Assembly (NCBI RefSeq): GCF_023008245.1
Contig: NZ_CP090145.1
Location: 1,922,001-1,986,000 of the forward strand
Length of the DNA stretch: 64,000 bases
Direction of reading: 5' to 3'
From: Flavobacterium sediminilitoris
GTDB taxonomy: Bacteria > Bacteroidota > Bacteroidia > Flavobacteriales > Flavobacteriaceae
Shown: positions 27,426 to 35,096 of the stretch, piece by piece
Layout: the number at the start of each line of letters is the position of its first letter
How positions within the stretch are numbered: position 1 is the first letter of the stretch
The notes under the pieces: generated by a model
What the model was told of the DNA's origin: nothing
Databases searched by the model: none
What the model saw: the letters and a program-made list of their open reading frames with translations, nothing else
Program-made: the position numbers and the translations under genes

Positions 27426-28070
27426 ATGAATAATGAGGTTTTTGTAAATTTTGTATGTGTTTTAGGAATTATTCCTTTTGTTATTTATTTATTAAATAGA
27501 AAAGTAAGTATTGAAACAAAGTGTTTTTTACCTTTTATTTTTTTATTAGCATTTGCTAGTTTTTATGAATTTTTAGGAACAGATATTTTTAAAATAAATA
27601 CAAGCTATTGGTTTAGATTATATTCTTTGCTTGAGTTTTGCACAATTTGGTATTTTTATTTTAAATTTCTTCAATATAAAAAGACATATATCTTTTACGG
27701 TATAATTTATTTGGCTCTATTTTGTTTTTTACTTATAAATTGGTCTCCTTCGTCAAGAGAAATGAACGATTTACCTTTGAATATTGCGATTACTTTACTG
27801 GTTTTAGTTAGCAGTTTTTTGTGGTTTTTAGATGTCTTCAAAAAAGGGGATGATAAACCTTTGTATCTTCGACCTGAATTTTATTATGTTTCTGCTCTAT
27901 TGATTTATTTTACAGGAACCTTTTGGGTTTTTCTCATGACTGATTATATTATAAATGATGATTCAATAAAATTGCTTGATTATTGGGTTTTAATCGTTAT
28001 TTTTAACCTCATTCTTAGGGTTACATTAATTTTTGCAGTTTGGAAGGCACAAATCAAATCGATACATTAA
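27426..28070 (+). CDS. Seven-helix membrane protein, probable sensor partner of the histidine kinase
   Basis: 214 residues, almost all membrane: segments near FVCVLGIIPFVIYLL, CFLPFIFLLAFASFYEFL, FYGIIYLALFCFLLINW, LNIAITLLVLVSSFLWFLDV, YYVSALLIYFTGTFWVFLM and YWVLIVIFNLILRVTLIFAV. No enzymatic motif is visible. The end overlaps the kinase gene by 31 bp in another frame, so the two proteins are made together. I infer that it supplies the signal-sensing part missing from the kinase. Confidence 0.7.
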   Translation: MNNEVFVNFVCVLGIIPFVIYLLNRKVSIETKCFLPFIFLLAFASFYEFLGTDIFKINTSYWFRLYSLLEFCTIWYFYFKFLQYKKTYIFYGIIYLALFCFLLINWSPSSREMNDLPLNIAITLLVLVSSFLWFLDVFKKGDDKPLYLRPEFYYVSALLIYFTGTFWVFLMTDYIINDDSIKLLDYWVLIVIFNLILRVTLIFAVWKAQIKSIH

Positions 28071-28804
28071 TATTTATAGGCACAGGATTAATTACATTAT
28101 TAGTTCTAATTGTTTTATTTTTAGCGGTTTTCTATCAAACACATGTTATGAAAATGAAACGAAAAGAGGCTGAGTTATTACTTAAAACTTCATTAGAATC
28201 CGAAAAATTAGAACGAAAGAGAATTGCAGCAGATATTCATGATGGAGTTTCAGGTGATTTAAATGCAATTCGTAACTTTCTATCTGTTCTGTATAAAAGC
28301 GAGAAAGATGATGAAAAGAAAGCATTGTTTGAAGAAATTAAGATAGGAGTAGAAGCCGCTTTAGAAAACACACGATTAGTTTCATATAAATTAATGCCTC
28401 CGTTGTTAGAATCAGCAGGATTTATTGTTGCAATTCAAGATTATTTTGATAGAATAAATAAAAAAACAAGTGCTTGTTTCTTTATACATTCTGAAGTAAG
28501 TTTTTTTGAAATGTCTAATGAAGTATCATATGAACTTTTTAGAGTTATACAAGAGTTTACAACAAATATGATTAAATATGGAGATATTACAAAATGTAAT
28601 GTTGAACTAAATTTAATAGATGATTTTTATAACCTTATAATTACAGAAGATGGTAAGCCTTATGATTTCAAAACACTTTATACTACTTCAAAAGGAACAG
28701 GATTAAAGAATATAAGTTCAAGGCTTAAAGTTATTGAGGCTAGTTTAAAACAGAGTAGTGTGAGTACAGGGAATCAATTTTTAATTTCCATAAAAAAGAA
28801 ATAA
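28040..28804 (+). CDS. Sensor histidine kinase (NarX/DesK-like, HisKA_3)
   Basis: 254 residues from a TTG at 28040; the next in-frame ATG (28148) would remove the membrane anchor. One N-terminal helix (IFIGTGLITLLVLIVLFLAV), a short coiled coil, the phosphoacceptor box RIAADIHDGVSGDLNAIRNF (His67), then a HATPase domain with N-box EFTTNMIKYG, ITEDGKPYDF and GTGLKNISSRL. There is no periplasmic sensor domain. It overlaps the 7TM gene upstream and is 1 bp from the response regulator gene. Confidence 0.92.
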   Translation: MEGTNQIDTLIFIGTGLITLLVLIVLFLAVFYQTHVMKMKRKEAELLLKTSLESEKLERKRIAADIHDGVSGDLNAIRNFLSVLYKSEKDDEKKALFEEIKIGVEAALENTRLVSYKLMPPLLESAGFIVAIQDYFDRINKKTSACFFIHSEVSFFEMSNEVSYELFRVIQEFTTNMIKYGDITKCNVELNLIDDFYNLIITEDGKPYDFKTLYTTSKGTGLKNISSRLKVIEASLKQSSVSTGNQFLISIKKK

Positions 28805-28805
28805 A

Positions 28806-29477
28806 ATGAAAGTAGCAATTGTAGACGATCACCAGCTTTTTAGGAAGAGTTTAGCACATTTGTTAAACTCATTTGAAGATATTCAAGTTGTCTTTCAGGC
28901 AAACAACGGGAAGGAATTCTTAGATAGTTTAAAAGATATTGATATTGATTTAGTATTACTCGATATACAAATGCCAGAAATGAATGGGTTTCAAACATGT
29001 AAAGTTTTGAGAGAGAAGTATCCAAATATCTATGTTCTCATTATTTCTCAATTAACAACAAAAGAAAGTATTCATAAAGTAATGGAATTAGGTGCTCATG
29101 GCTTTTTTACCAAAAATTCAGATCCAGATCAATTGCAAACCGCAATTATTAGTATTAAAGATAATGGCTATTATTTTGGACAAGAATTAGGAAGTATAAT
29201 TAGAGAAATTATGCTTTGGGATAATAAAAAAATCAATGGAGAAGAAACGGATTTAGTAGAAATTGATGAAAATTGTTTAACAACAAGAGAAATTGAAATT
29301 ATAAAGCTAGTTTCAAAGGGAAGTAGTAGTAAAGAAATTTCTAAAGTTTTAGGAATAAATGTGAGAACGGTTGAAACACATAGAAAACATATTATTGATA
29401 AAACATCTGCAAAAAATTTTATTGGAGTTGTAATTTTTGCTTTAAGACATCAGTTAATTACAATTGATGAAATTTGA
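28806..29477 (+). CDS. NarL/LuxR-family response regulator
   Basis: 223 residues. Receiver domain (1-120): acidic pair D7/D8, phosphorylated Asp53 in LVLLDIQMPEMNG, and Lys in HGFFTKNSDP. LuxR-type helix-turn-helix at the C terminus: LTTREIEIIKLVSKGSSSKE then ISKVLGINVRTVETHRKHII. The gene sits between two pairs of TACGTATTTATACGTA palindromes, whose 7-2-7 form suits a NarL-like dimer; autoregulation of the locus and control of the downstream RNA are inferred. Cotranscribed with the kinase. Confidence 0.95.
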   Translation: MKVAIVDDHQLFRKSLAHLLNSFEDIQVVFQANNGKEFLDSLKDIDIDLVLLDIQMPEMNGFQTCKVLREKYPNIYVLIISQLTTKESIHKVMELGAHGFFTKNSDPDQLQTAIISIKDNGYYFGQELGSIIREIMLWDNKKINGEETDLVEIDENCLTTREIEIIKLVSKGSSSKEISKVLGINVRTVETHRKHIIDKTSAKNFIGVVIFALRHQLITIDEI

Positions 29478-29502
29478 AAAAAAGCGCCTTTTTGCTAAAA
29501 AG

Positions 29503-29551
29503 TACGTATTTATACGTACAAAAAAACACCAAAAATACGTATTTATACGTA
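29503..29551. promoter_or_regulatory. Tandem palindromic operators B1 and B2 (NarL-like 7-2-7 sites)
   Basis: Two copies of TACGTATTTATACGTA at 29503-29518 and 29536-29551, again 33 bp apart, with flanks close to the first pair (AAAAGTACG before, AAAAACACC-like spacer between). They begin 26 bp after the regulator stop codon. Confidence 0.85.
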
Positions 29552-29582
29552 TTGCATAGTATAATAATACTACTTACCTTTG
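29552..29582 (+). promoter_or_regulatory. Promoter B: TTG-N20-TACCTTTG
   Basis: TTG (29552-29554) abuts operator B2; TACCTTTG is at 29575-29582. The distance from operator end to -7 element is 23 bp, the same as in promoter A, and both continue with GGAG. No protein gene follows on the plus strand, only the probable RNA. Confidence 0.8.
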
Positions 29583-29586
29583 GAGT

Positions 29587-29677
29587 GATAGTTAAGTGTT
29601 TTTTAGCAGTGGTTTAAGATGTTTTATAAATACAAGCTGCTACAAAGTCCCAACTCATTTTTGAGTTGGGCTTTTTG
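29587..29677 (+). ncRNA. Probable small RNA driven by promoter B
   Basis: About 90 nt between promoter B and a strong terminator, with no convincing reading frame. Predicted elements: an internal stem TAGCAG (29604-29609) with CTGCTA (29637-29642), then the terminator stem CCCAACTCA / TGAGTTGGG (29649-29657 with 29662-29670) and CTTTTTG. The 5' end is estimated from the -7 element. The next gene is convergent, so this transcript is self-contained. It could be a regulatory RNA that extends the response of the two-component system; target unknown. Confidence 0.65.
29649..29677 (+). terminator. Terminator of the probable small RNA
   Basis: A perfect 9-bp stem CCCAACTCA-TTTT-TGAGTTGGG, followed by CTTTTTG. 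Confidence 0.85.
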
Positions 29678-29707
29678 TTTTTAATAGAAACGATTTCCTA
29701 TACAAAT

Positions 29708-29738
29708 AAAAAGCTTCATTTATAAAATGAAGCTTTTC
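29708..29738 (-). terminator. Terminator of the SPFH protein gene
   Basis: AAAAGCTTCATT and AATGAAGCTTTT pair around TATAA; the minus strand ends in GCTTTTTATTT. It lies 36 bp beyond the SPFH stop codon. Confidence 0.75.
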
Positions 29739-29773
29739 TGTGTTAAAATTAAGGATAATTATTTTCTAGAATA

Positions 29774-31156
29774 TTACTGCTGCTTTTTAGTAATATCATT
29801 TAATAATTTTATTTGTAATAAAGATTCAGTTGAATTTGAGTTTCCATTATTCCCATTTATAATCATATTTGTAGGAACTTGCATGTTAGACAATTCATGA
29901 GCAACACCAATGCGTGTTTCTTTTTCAATTTGAGCTCTTTCTTGAGGTGTTAAACCTGCATTAACTTTAAGTCGATTAGCATCTGCTTCTGCTTTTTCTT
30001 TAATCAATAATGCTTTAGCCTCTAATTCTGCGGTTTTTACTGCAATTTCAGCTAATTGTCTATTCGATTCTTCTTCTTTTACTCTCGTTTCAATTGCAAT
30101 CAATGTGTTTACTTGCATTTTTTCTTGTTTTACACGTTCAGCAGCTTTGTCGCGTTCTCCTTCTGCTACAATACGTTGTTGAGCAGCTCTTGCGGTTTCA
30201 ACTTTCTGAATTTCAATGATTTTTTCAGCAGAAATATCACGTTGTTGTTTTAATTTATCTTCAAAAGCTTTGTTTAAATCAACATCATCAATGATTACTT
30301 GAGCTGTGATAATTTTATTTACATTAATCTCATGTGGGATTCGTTTCGGAATACCATTTACAAAAATCTTTTCATTTCTGATAAACTTATTGATTTCCTT
30401 TATTCCTCTTTTCTTTTTAAGAATAGAATCAACACCGATTTCATTATATATCGTGTCTCTAACTTCTACTTTTTTAACAACAAACCCACCGTTCTTTAAA
30501 GCGTCTTCAATCGTCATTCTATAGTCAGTTGCAGAACCTGAAACATAATCTTCAGCAGAATACATGAATGTTACATTTTTTAATTGTTCTGAAACAGTAG
30601 GAAGTAGAGTGTTATTTATTAAATTTGAAGGTTGTCTATAAGTTTCAACAAGTTTAATAAAAGATTCATCATCACTAGGCATTTCAAATCGTACAGAAGC
30701 ATAAACATTAGCATCTACTTTGTCAATAAAGCGTACATTAATTCCATTTGGAATTACACCTTCAATTCCTGTTACATCTTGTTTATAGTTCCCCTTTTTG
30801 TCTAAAGCAACGCACTTTATGTCAATAAATTTTTCCCATTCTTGAATTTTACTAAAAGGGACAATAAATTTAATACCTGGAGACATAATTGTCGATCTAG
30901 CACCAGTAGGACTTAAGATATAATATTGGTGACCTTCTTTTGCAAAAATAACAGATTCGCTTAATAATAACATGAATACACCAAAACCGAAAAGGCTAGC
31001 TCTTAACTTAAAATCCCATATTGTTAAGAAGGTTAAATGAGGAGGGATTTTCATATTATTCTTGCTTAACTCTTCATGTTTCTTACGGAAATAAGGATAC
31101 ATAAAAGTTAAAGTAATTGCAAAAATTACAAATAAAAAGCCTAAAAATGTTAGCAT
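29774..31156 (-). CDS. SPFH/Band 7 (prohibitin-like) membrane protein
   Basis: 460 residues. N-terminal helix (FLGFLFVIFAITLTFMYPYF), a second hydrophobic segment (ASLFGFGVFMLLLSESVIFA), then an SPFH/Band 7 domain (about 75-290; GARSTIMSPGIKFIVPFSKI), and a long helical region (about 290-420) rich in Glu, Lys, Arg and Ala that should form a coiled coil (VETARAAQQRIVAEGERDKA). SPFH proteins assemble rings on membranes; the specific role is unknown. The region upstream carries no other gene for several hundred bases. Confidence 0.88.
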   Translation of the reverse strand: MLTFLGFLFVIFAITLTFMYPYFRKKHEELSKNNMKIPPHLTFLTIWDFKLRASLFGFGVFMLLLSESVIFAKEGHQYYILSPTGARSTIMSPGIKFIVPFSKIQEWEKFIDIKCVALDKKGNYKQDVTGIEGVIPNGINVRFIDKVDANVYASVRFEMPSDDESFIKLVETYRQPSNLINNTLLPTVSEQLKNVTFMYSAEDYVSGSATDYRMTIEDALKNGGFVVKKVEVRDTIYNEIGVDSILKKKRGIKEINKFIRNEKIFVNGIPKRIPHEINVNKIITAQVIIDDVDLNKAFEDKLKQQRDISAEKIIEIQKVETARAAQQRIVAEGERDKAAERVKQEKMQVNTLIAIETRVKEEESNRQLAEIAVKTAELEAKALLIKEKAEADANRLKVNAGLTPQERAQIEKETRIGVAHELSNMQVPTNMIINGNNGNSNSTESLLQIKLLNDITKKQQ

Positions 31157-31512
31157 ATAAAATAAATTAATTGGTTAATAAATGATTGTATTAAAATGTG
31201 TTAGTTGAAATTTTGATATTGGTTAATTTTGGACAATATAAAGCATGTCAAACTTATATTTGATTTTGTTTTTTTTATTGAGATTTTGGTATGATTTAGA
31301 AATTAATTTCTAGTGGTTAAGTATTTTTTGTGTTGAAAAAAAATTAAAGAATGGTTTGTATATATTGTACGTTAAGTTTTATAAAAAAGTTACAATAAGA
31401 GGTTAAATATTTTTGAATAATACATTAAGTATTTGTTTTTTAGTAATATATATAATGGTTGTTTAGTTGAAATAAATGATAAATAATAGTAGTAATATAG
31501 ATATGTTGTATA
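31157..31512. other. AT-rich intergenic region, no gene seen
   Basis: About 355 bp between the SPFH start and the terminator of the broken peptide gene. It is extremely AT-rich, with several short T and A runs. I found no reading frame with coding character, no RNA gene and no clear repeat. Confidence 0.4.
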
Positions 31513-31545
31513 AAAAAAGCTCCATAAAAATATGAAGCTTTATAT
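31513..31545 (-). terminator. Terminator downstream of the broken peptide precursor gene
   Basis: On the minus strand AAAGCTTCATA pairs with TATGGAGCTTT (one wobble) and is followed by seven T. It lies about 45 bp past the stop codon of the peptide gene. Confidence 0.7.
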
Positions 31546-31587
31546 TTATTTTAATTTTTTTGGTTAATTGAGCAGTAAAAAAATAAA

Positions 31588-31785
31588 CTAAACATTATAG
31601 CAAGGAACCCAAATGTTGTTTTGACAACACAATGCAATTGAAGGAATACAATTAATTGGTCTAATTTCAGCATCATTAGGACAATAGTTTCCTTCTATTG
31701 GACAAATTGGACCATTTCCTCCAAGAATTGCTTTTTGTTCTACTCTGTTTAATGTAGTATCTAGTTTTGAAATTTTTTATAACAT
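31588..31785 (-). pseudogene. Double-glycine RiPP-like precursor peptide gene with nonsense codon 3
   Basis: The minus frame reads M-L-stop-KISKLDTTLNRVEQKAILGG and then a 42-residue core with six cysteines (segments NGPICPIEGNYCPND and INCIPSIALCCQNNIWVPC), ending in YNV. The leader LNRVEQKAILGG is like the double-glycine leaders of Bacteroidota natural-product precursors (LSRxExKxIxGG; TIGR04149-like). Codon 3 is TAA where AAA (Lys) would be expected, and there is no ATG, GTG or TTG between it and the leader, so as written the gene is broken unless an ATT start or readthrough is used. A terminator follows. No maturation enzyme or exporter gene is nearby. Confidence 0.7.
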
Positions 31786-31923
31786 AAATTTAAAAAATTT
31801 AAGATTTATATTACATAATATATAATAAAAAAAAAATGAATTGTAAATTTATTCGTTCTTTTAATAATACGTTAAATTTTGTTAAAAACACAAAAAGAGT
31901 AGGGTTGAAGATATTTTTAAATA

Positions 31924-31955
31924 AAAAAAACTCCGATTTTTCAATTGGAGTTTCT
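31924..31955 (-). terminator. Terminator downstream of tRNA-fMet
   Basis: AAACTCC and GGAGTTT pair around a 12-nt loop; on the minus strand the stem is followed by a run of T. It ends four bases from the tRNA 3' end. Confidence 0.65.
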
Positions 31956-31958
31956 TAG

Positions 31959-32031
31959 TAGCGGGAACAGGACTCGAACCTGTGACCTTCGGGTTATGAG
32001 CCCGACGAGCTGCCTACTGCTCTATCCCGCG
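31959..32031 (-). tRNA. Initiator tRNA-fMet (CAT)
   Basis: 73 nt, cloverleaf with acceptor start CGCGGGA, D-arm AGAGCAGTAGGCAGCTC, anticodon arm CGGGCTCATAACCCG, and T-arm ACAGGTTCGAGTCCTGT. The anticodon is CAT. Three consecutive G-C pairs in the anticodon stem and an unpaired first acceptor position mark an initiator tRNA; here the mismatch is C1 with U72 rather than the common C1 with A72. CCA is not encoded. Confidence 0.95.
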
Positions 32032-32120
32032 ATTTGTGAGTGCAAAAGTACAACGATTATATTTAAAAACAAATATTTGGCTATAAAAATTTAAAATTTC
32101 TTCTATTCAGTTGATATGAC

Positions 32121-32128
32121 TACCTTTG
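32121..32128 (+). promoter_or_regulatory. -7 element (TACCTTTG) of era
   Basis: TACCTTTG, 18 bp before the era start codon. No clear -33 TTG at the usual distance. Confidence 0.45.
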
Positions 32129-32146
32129 TAAAATAAATTTTATCAC

Positions 32147-33031
32147 ATGGAACATAAAGCAGGATTTGTAAATATTATCGGGAATCCAAATGTTGGGAAA
32201 TCTACATTGATGAATGCATTAGTAGGAGAGCGTTTGTCTATTATTACAAGTAAAGCACAGACAACTCGTCATAGAATCTTAGGAATTGTGAACGGAGATG
32301 ATTTTCAAATGATATTATCTGATACTCCTGGAATAATAAAACCTGCTTATGAATTACAAAGTTCAATGATGGGGTTTGTGAAAAATGCATTTGAAGATGC
32401 AGATGTGTTAATCTATATGGTTGAAATAGGAGAGAAGGAACTTAAAGATGAAGCTTTTTTTAATAAAATAGTTCATTCTAAGATTCCAGTATTACTATTA
32501 CTGAATAAAATTGATAAATCGAATCAAGAGCAATTAGAAGAACAAGTAGCATTGTGGACTGAAAAAGTACCGAATGCAGAAATTTTCCCTATCTCGGCAC
32601 TTGAAAATTTCAATGTCCAAGGTGTTTTTGATAGAATAATAGCTTTGTTGCCTGTTTCACCACCTTTTTATCCAAAAGATACTTTAACAGATAAGCCAGA
32701 ACGTTTTTTTGTTAATGAAACAATTCGTGAAAAAATCTTATTGAATTATGATAAAGAGATTCCCTATGCAGTTGAGATAGAAACAGAAGAGTTTAAAGAA
32801 GATGATAACATTATTAGAATTCGTGCTGTAATAATGGTAGAAAGAGAAACTCAAAAAGGAATTATAATTGGTCATAAAGGAGGAGCTTTGAAAAAAGTAG
32901 GAATTCAAGCTCGTGAAGATTTAGAGAAATTCTTTGGAAAACAAATTTTTCTTGAAACTTATGTTAAAGTGAATAAAGACTGGAGAAGTAGTGCATACCA
33001 ATTACGTAGATTTGGCTACAATCAAAAATAA
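32147..33031 (+). CDS. era: GTPase Era
   Basis: 294 residues, standard length. G domain: G1 GNPNVGKSTL, G2/switch region TTRHRILGIV, G3 DTPG, G4 NKID. C-terminal KH domain with GHKGGALKKVGIQAREDLEK. Era binds the 3' end of 16S rRNA and aids 30S subunit maturation. Monocistronic; convergent with the small membrane protein gene 33034-33525. Confidence 0.98.
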   Translation: MEHKAGFVNIIGNPNVGKSTLMNALVGERLSIITSKAQTTRHRILGIVNGDDFQMILSDTPGIIKPAYELQSSMMGFVKNAFEDADVLIYMVEIGEKELKDEAFFNKIVHSKIPVLLLLNKIDKSNQEQLEEQVALWTEKVPNAEIFPISALENFNVQGVFDRIIALLPVSPPFYPKDTLTDKPERFFVNETIREKILLNYDKEIPYAVEIETEEFKEDDNIIRIRAVIMVERETQKGIIIGHKGGALKKVGIQAREDLEKFFGKQIFLETYVKVNKDWRSSAYQLRRFGYNQK

Positions 33032-33033
33032 TT

Positions 33034-33525
33034 TTAAGGAGTAATTACTTTTTCCATTAAAACTTTTAGCTTTTCCATTTGCGGAATCCCTTTTCTTCTA
33101 TTTAATCTTGCGAAAAAATAAAGAAAAATCCATAAAATAATCATAGATGTCATTATTGTTATATCTAGAATAAATTTTTGGTTTAATTTCCATTTGGAAT
33201 AAGCTATTATAGAAAAAATAATAAAAACACCTGCAATAATAAAATGTAAGAACATAAAGAAAGTCCATAAAACAGGATCAGGACCATATAGTCCAGTTAT
33301 TGCAGTGTTTCCGTCTTCCATTTCTTCAAGTTCAAGATGTAGTTGTGGAGAATGTTTTTCTCGTTTTAAAACACCAATACTTAGCCAAATATGATTGTCT
33401 ATTATTTTAATCTTAAAGTCAGGTTCAATAGTAGTTTTTAAATCCTCAAACTCTTTTTTAATGATATCGATAGACTTATTAGTTACATTGTAAAAACGAA
33501 AACGAAGTTTAAGGCTCTTATCCAT
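33034..33525 (-). CDS. Small membrane protein of unknown function between era and der
   Basis: 163 residues. The N-terminal half is soluble (LRFRFYNVTNKSIDIIKKEF, LSIGVLKREKHSPQLHLELE), then two membrane helices (VLWTFFMFLHFIIAGVFIIF and FILDITIMTSMIILWIFLYF) and a basic C-terminal tail. I do not recognise the family; the same type of gene occurs between Era- and Der-coding genes in related genomes, from memory. Its stop is 2 bp from the end of era, convergent, with no terminator between. Confidence 0.6.
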   Translation of the reverse strand: MDKSLKLRFRFYNVTNKSIDIIKKEFEDLKTTIEPDFKIKIIDNHIWLSIGVLKREKHSPQLHLELEEMEDGNTAITGLYGPDPVLWTFFMFLHFIIAGVFIIFSIIAYSKWKLNQKFILDITIMTSMIILWIFLYFFARLNRRKGIPQMEKLKVLMEKVITP

Positions 33526-33705
33526 AAATATGTTAATAGGATTAATCCATGATACTAAATTACAAAAATATTTTCTAAACTAATATTTCTTAGAATATTT
33601 TCAAGCGATCTTTTTAAAATCAAAAATAACCATCTACTTCTAATAATTATCAGAGTTATAATGTAAACTTATAATTCTAACATCAAATTTATAATTTCTA
33701 ATCAT

Positions 33706-33713
33706 TATCTTTG
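33706..33713 (+). promoter_or_regulatory. -7 element (TATCTTTG) of der
   Basis: TATCTTTG followed by CAC, 19 bp before the der start codon; typical flavobacterial context. Confidence 0.5.
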
Positions 33714-33732
33714 CACATTCAAAAATAAATAT

Positions 33733-35043
33733 ATGAACAATATTGTAGCCATAGTAGGAAGACCAAATGTGGGTAAATCAACATTTTTCAATCGTTTAAT
33801 TAAACGAAGAGATGCTATTGTTGATTCTGTAAGTGGAGTTACTCGTGATAGAAATTATGGAAAAAGTGAGTGGAATGGAAAAGAGTTTTCTGTAATTGAT
33901 ACAGGTGGTTATATTAAAGGTTCTGATGACGTTTTTGAAGGAGAAATTCGCCGTCAAGTTGAATTAGCAATAGATGAAGCAGATGCAATTATCTTTGTCG
34001 TTGATGTTGAAGAAGGTGTAACTCCAATGGATGCAGAAGTAGCAAAGTTACTTCGTAAAGTAACAAAACCAATTATATTAGCAGTAAATAAAGTTGATAA
34101 TGGAGCTCGTGAGAAAGATGCTGTAGAGTTTTATTCATTAGGGTTAGGTGAATATTTTACTATTGCAGGAATGAATGGTAGTGGAACAGGTGAGCTGTTA
34201 GATGAGTTAGTCAGAGTTTTACCAGAATTGCCAGAAGTAGTAGAAGAAGAAAATCCATTACCAAGATTCACAGTTGTAGGAAGACCAAACGCTGGAAAAT
34301 CATCATTTATAAATGCTTTAATAGGTGAAGATCGTTTTGTAGTAACTGATATAGCAGGAACAACTCGTGATGCTATTGATACTACTTATAATCGTTTTGG
34401 GTTTGAATTTAAATTAGTTGATACTGCTGGAATTCGTAGAAAAGCAAAAGTAAAAGAAGATTTAGAGTTCTATTCTGTAATGCGATCAGTAAGAGCTATA
34501 GAACATAGCGATGTTTGTATTTTAATGATAGATGCCACAAGAGGATTTGAAGGGCAAGATCAAAGTATATTTTGGTTAGCTGAAAAAAACAGAAAAGGAA
34601 TTGTTATCTTAGTTAATAAATGGGATTTAATTGAAAAAGATACTATGTCTACACGTGATTATGAAAGAAAAATTCGTGAAGAATTACAGCCTTTTACAGA
34701 TGTTCCTATTTTATTTGTTTCAGCACTTACAAAACAACGTTTGTTGAAAGCATTAGAAGCAGCAGTTGAAGTATATGAAAATAGAAAACAACGTATTGCA
34801 ACTTCTAAATTTAATGATTTAATGTTGCCAATTATTGAAGCGACTCCTCCTCCTGCACTAAAAGGGAAATATGTTAAAATTAAATATTGTATGCAATTAC
34901 CAACTCCAACACCTCAATTTGTGTTTTTTGCTAATTTGCCTCAGTATGTAAAAGATCCATATAAAAGGTTTATTGAAAATAAATTGCGTGAAAATTATAA
35001 TTTTTCAGGTGTACCAATTGATATTTATTTTAGACAAAAATAA
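33733..35043 (+). CDS. der: GTPase Der (EngA)
   Basis: 436 residues with the diagnostic pair of G domains: [14 protein letters not shown] with DTGG and NKVD in the first, [14 protein letters not shown] with DTAG and NKWD in the second, then the KH-like C-terminal domain ([20 protein letters not shown]). Der is essential for 50S ribosomal subunit assembly. A near-perfect bidirectional terminator follows directly. Confidence 0.99.
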   Translation: MNNIVAIVGRPNVGKSTFFNRLIKRRDAIVDSVSGVTRDRNYGKSEWNGKEFSVIDTGGYIKGSDDVFEGEIRRQVELAIDEADAIIFVVDVEEGVTPMDAEVAKLLRKVTKPIILAVNKVDNGAREKDAVEFYSLGLGEYFTIAGMNGSGTGELLDELVRVLPELPEVVEEENPLPRFTVVGRPNAGKSSFINALIGEDRFVVTDIAGTTRDAIDTTYNRFGFEFKLVDTAGIRRKAKVKEDLEFYSVMRSVRAIEHSDVCILMIDATRGFEGQDQSIFWLAEKNRKGIVILVNKWDLIEKDTMSTRDYERKIREELQPFTDVPILFVSALTKQRLLKALEAAVEVYENRKQRIATSKFNDLMLPIIEATPPPALKGKYVKIKYCMQLPTPTPQFVFFANLPQYVKDPYKRFIENKLRENYNFSGVPIDIYFRQK

Positions 35044-35080
35044 AAGAAAGGGCTTCCAAATTTGGAAGCCCTTTCTTTTA
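35041..35080. terminator. Bidirectional terminator between der and the T9SS cargo gene
   Basis: AAAGAAAGGGCTTCCAAA pairs perfectly with TTTGGAAGCCCTTTCTTT (18 bp, palindromic centre). It serves both convergent genes. Confidence 0.9.
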
Positions 35081-35096
35081 TTGGGAAATAATTAAG

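Noticed and set aside
29619..29684. A 21-codon frame (MFYKYKLLQSPNSFLSWAFCF) inside the small RNA
   Set aside because: It runs through the terminator stem and T run, so it would be cut by termination; composition is not protein-like.
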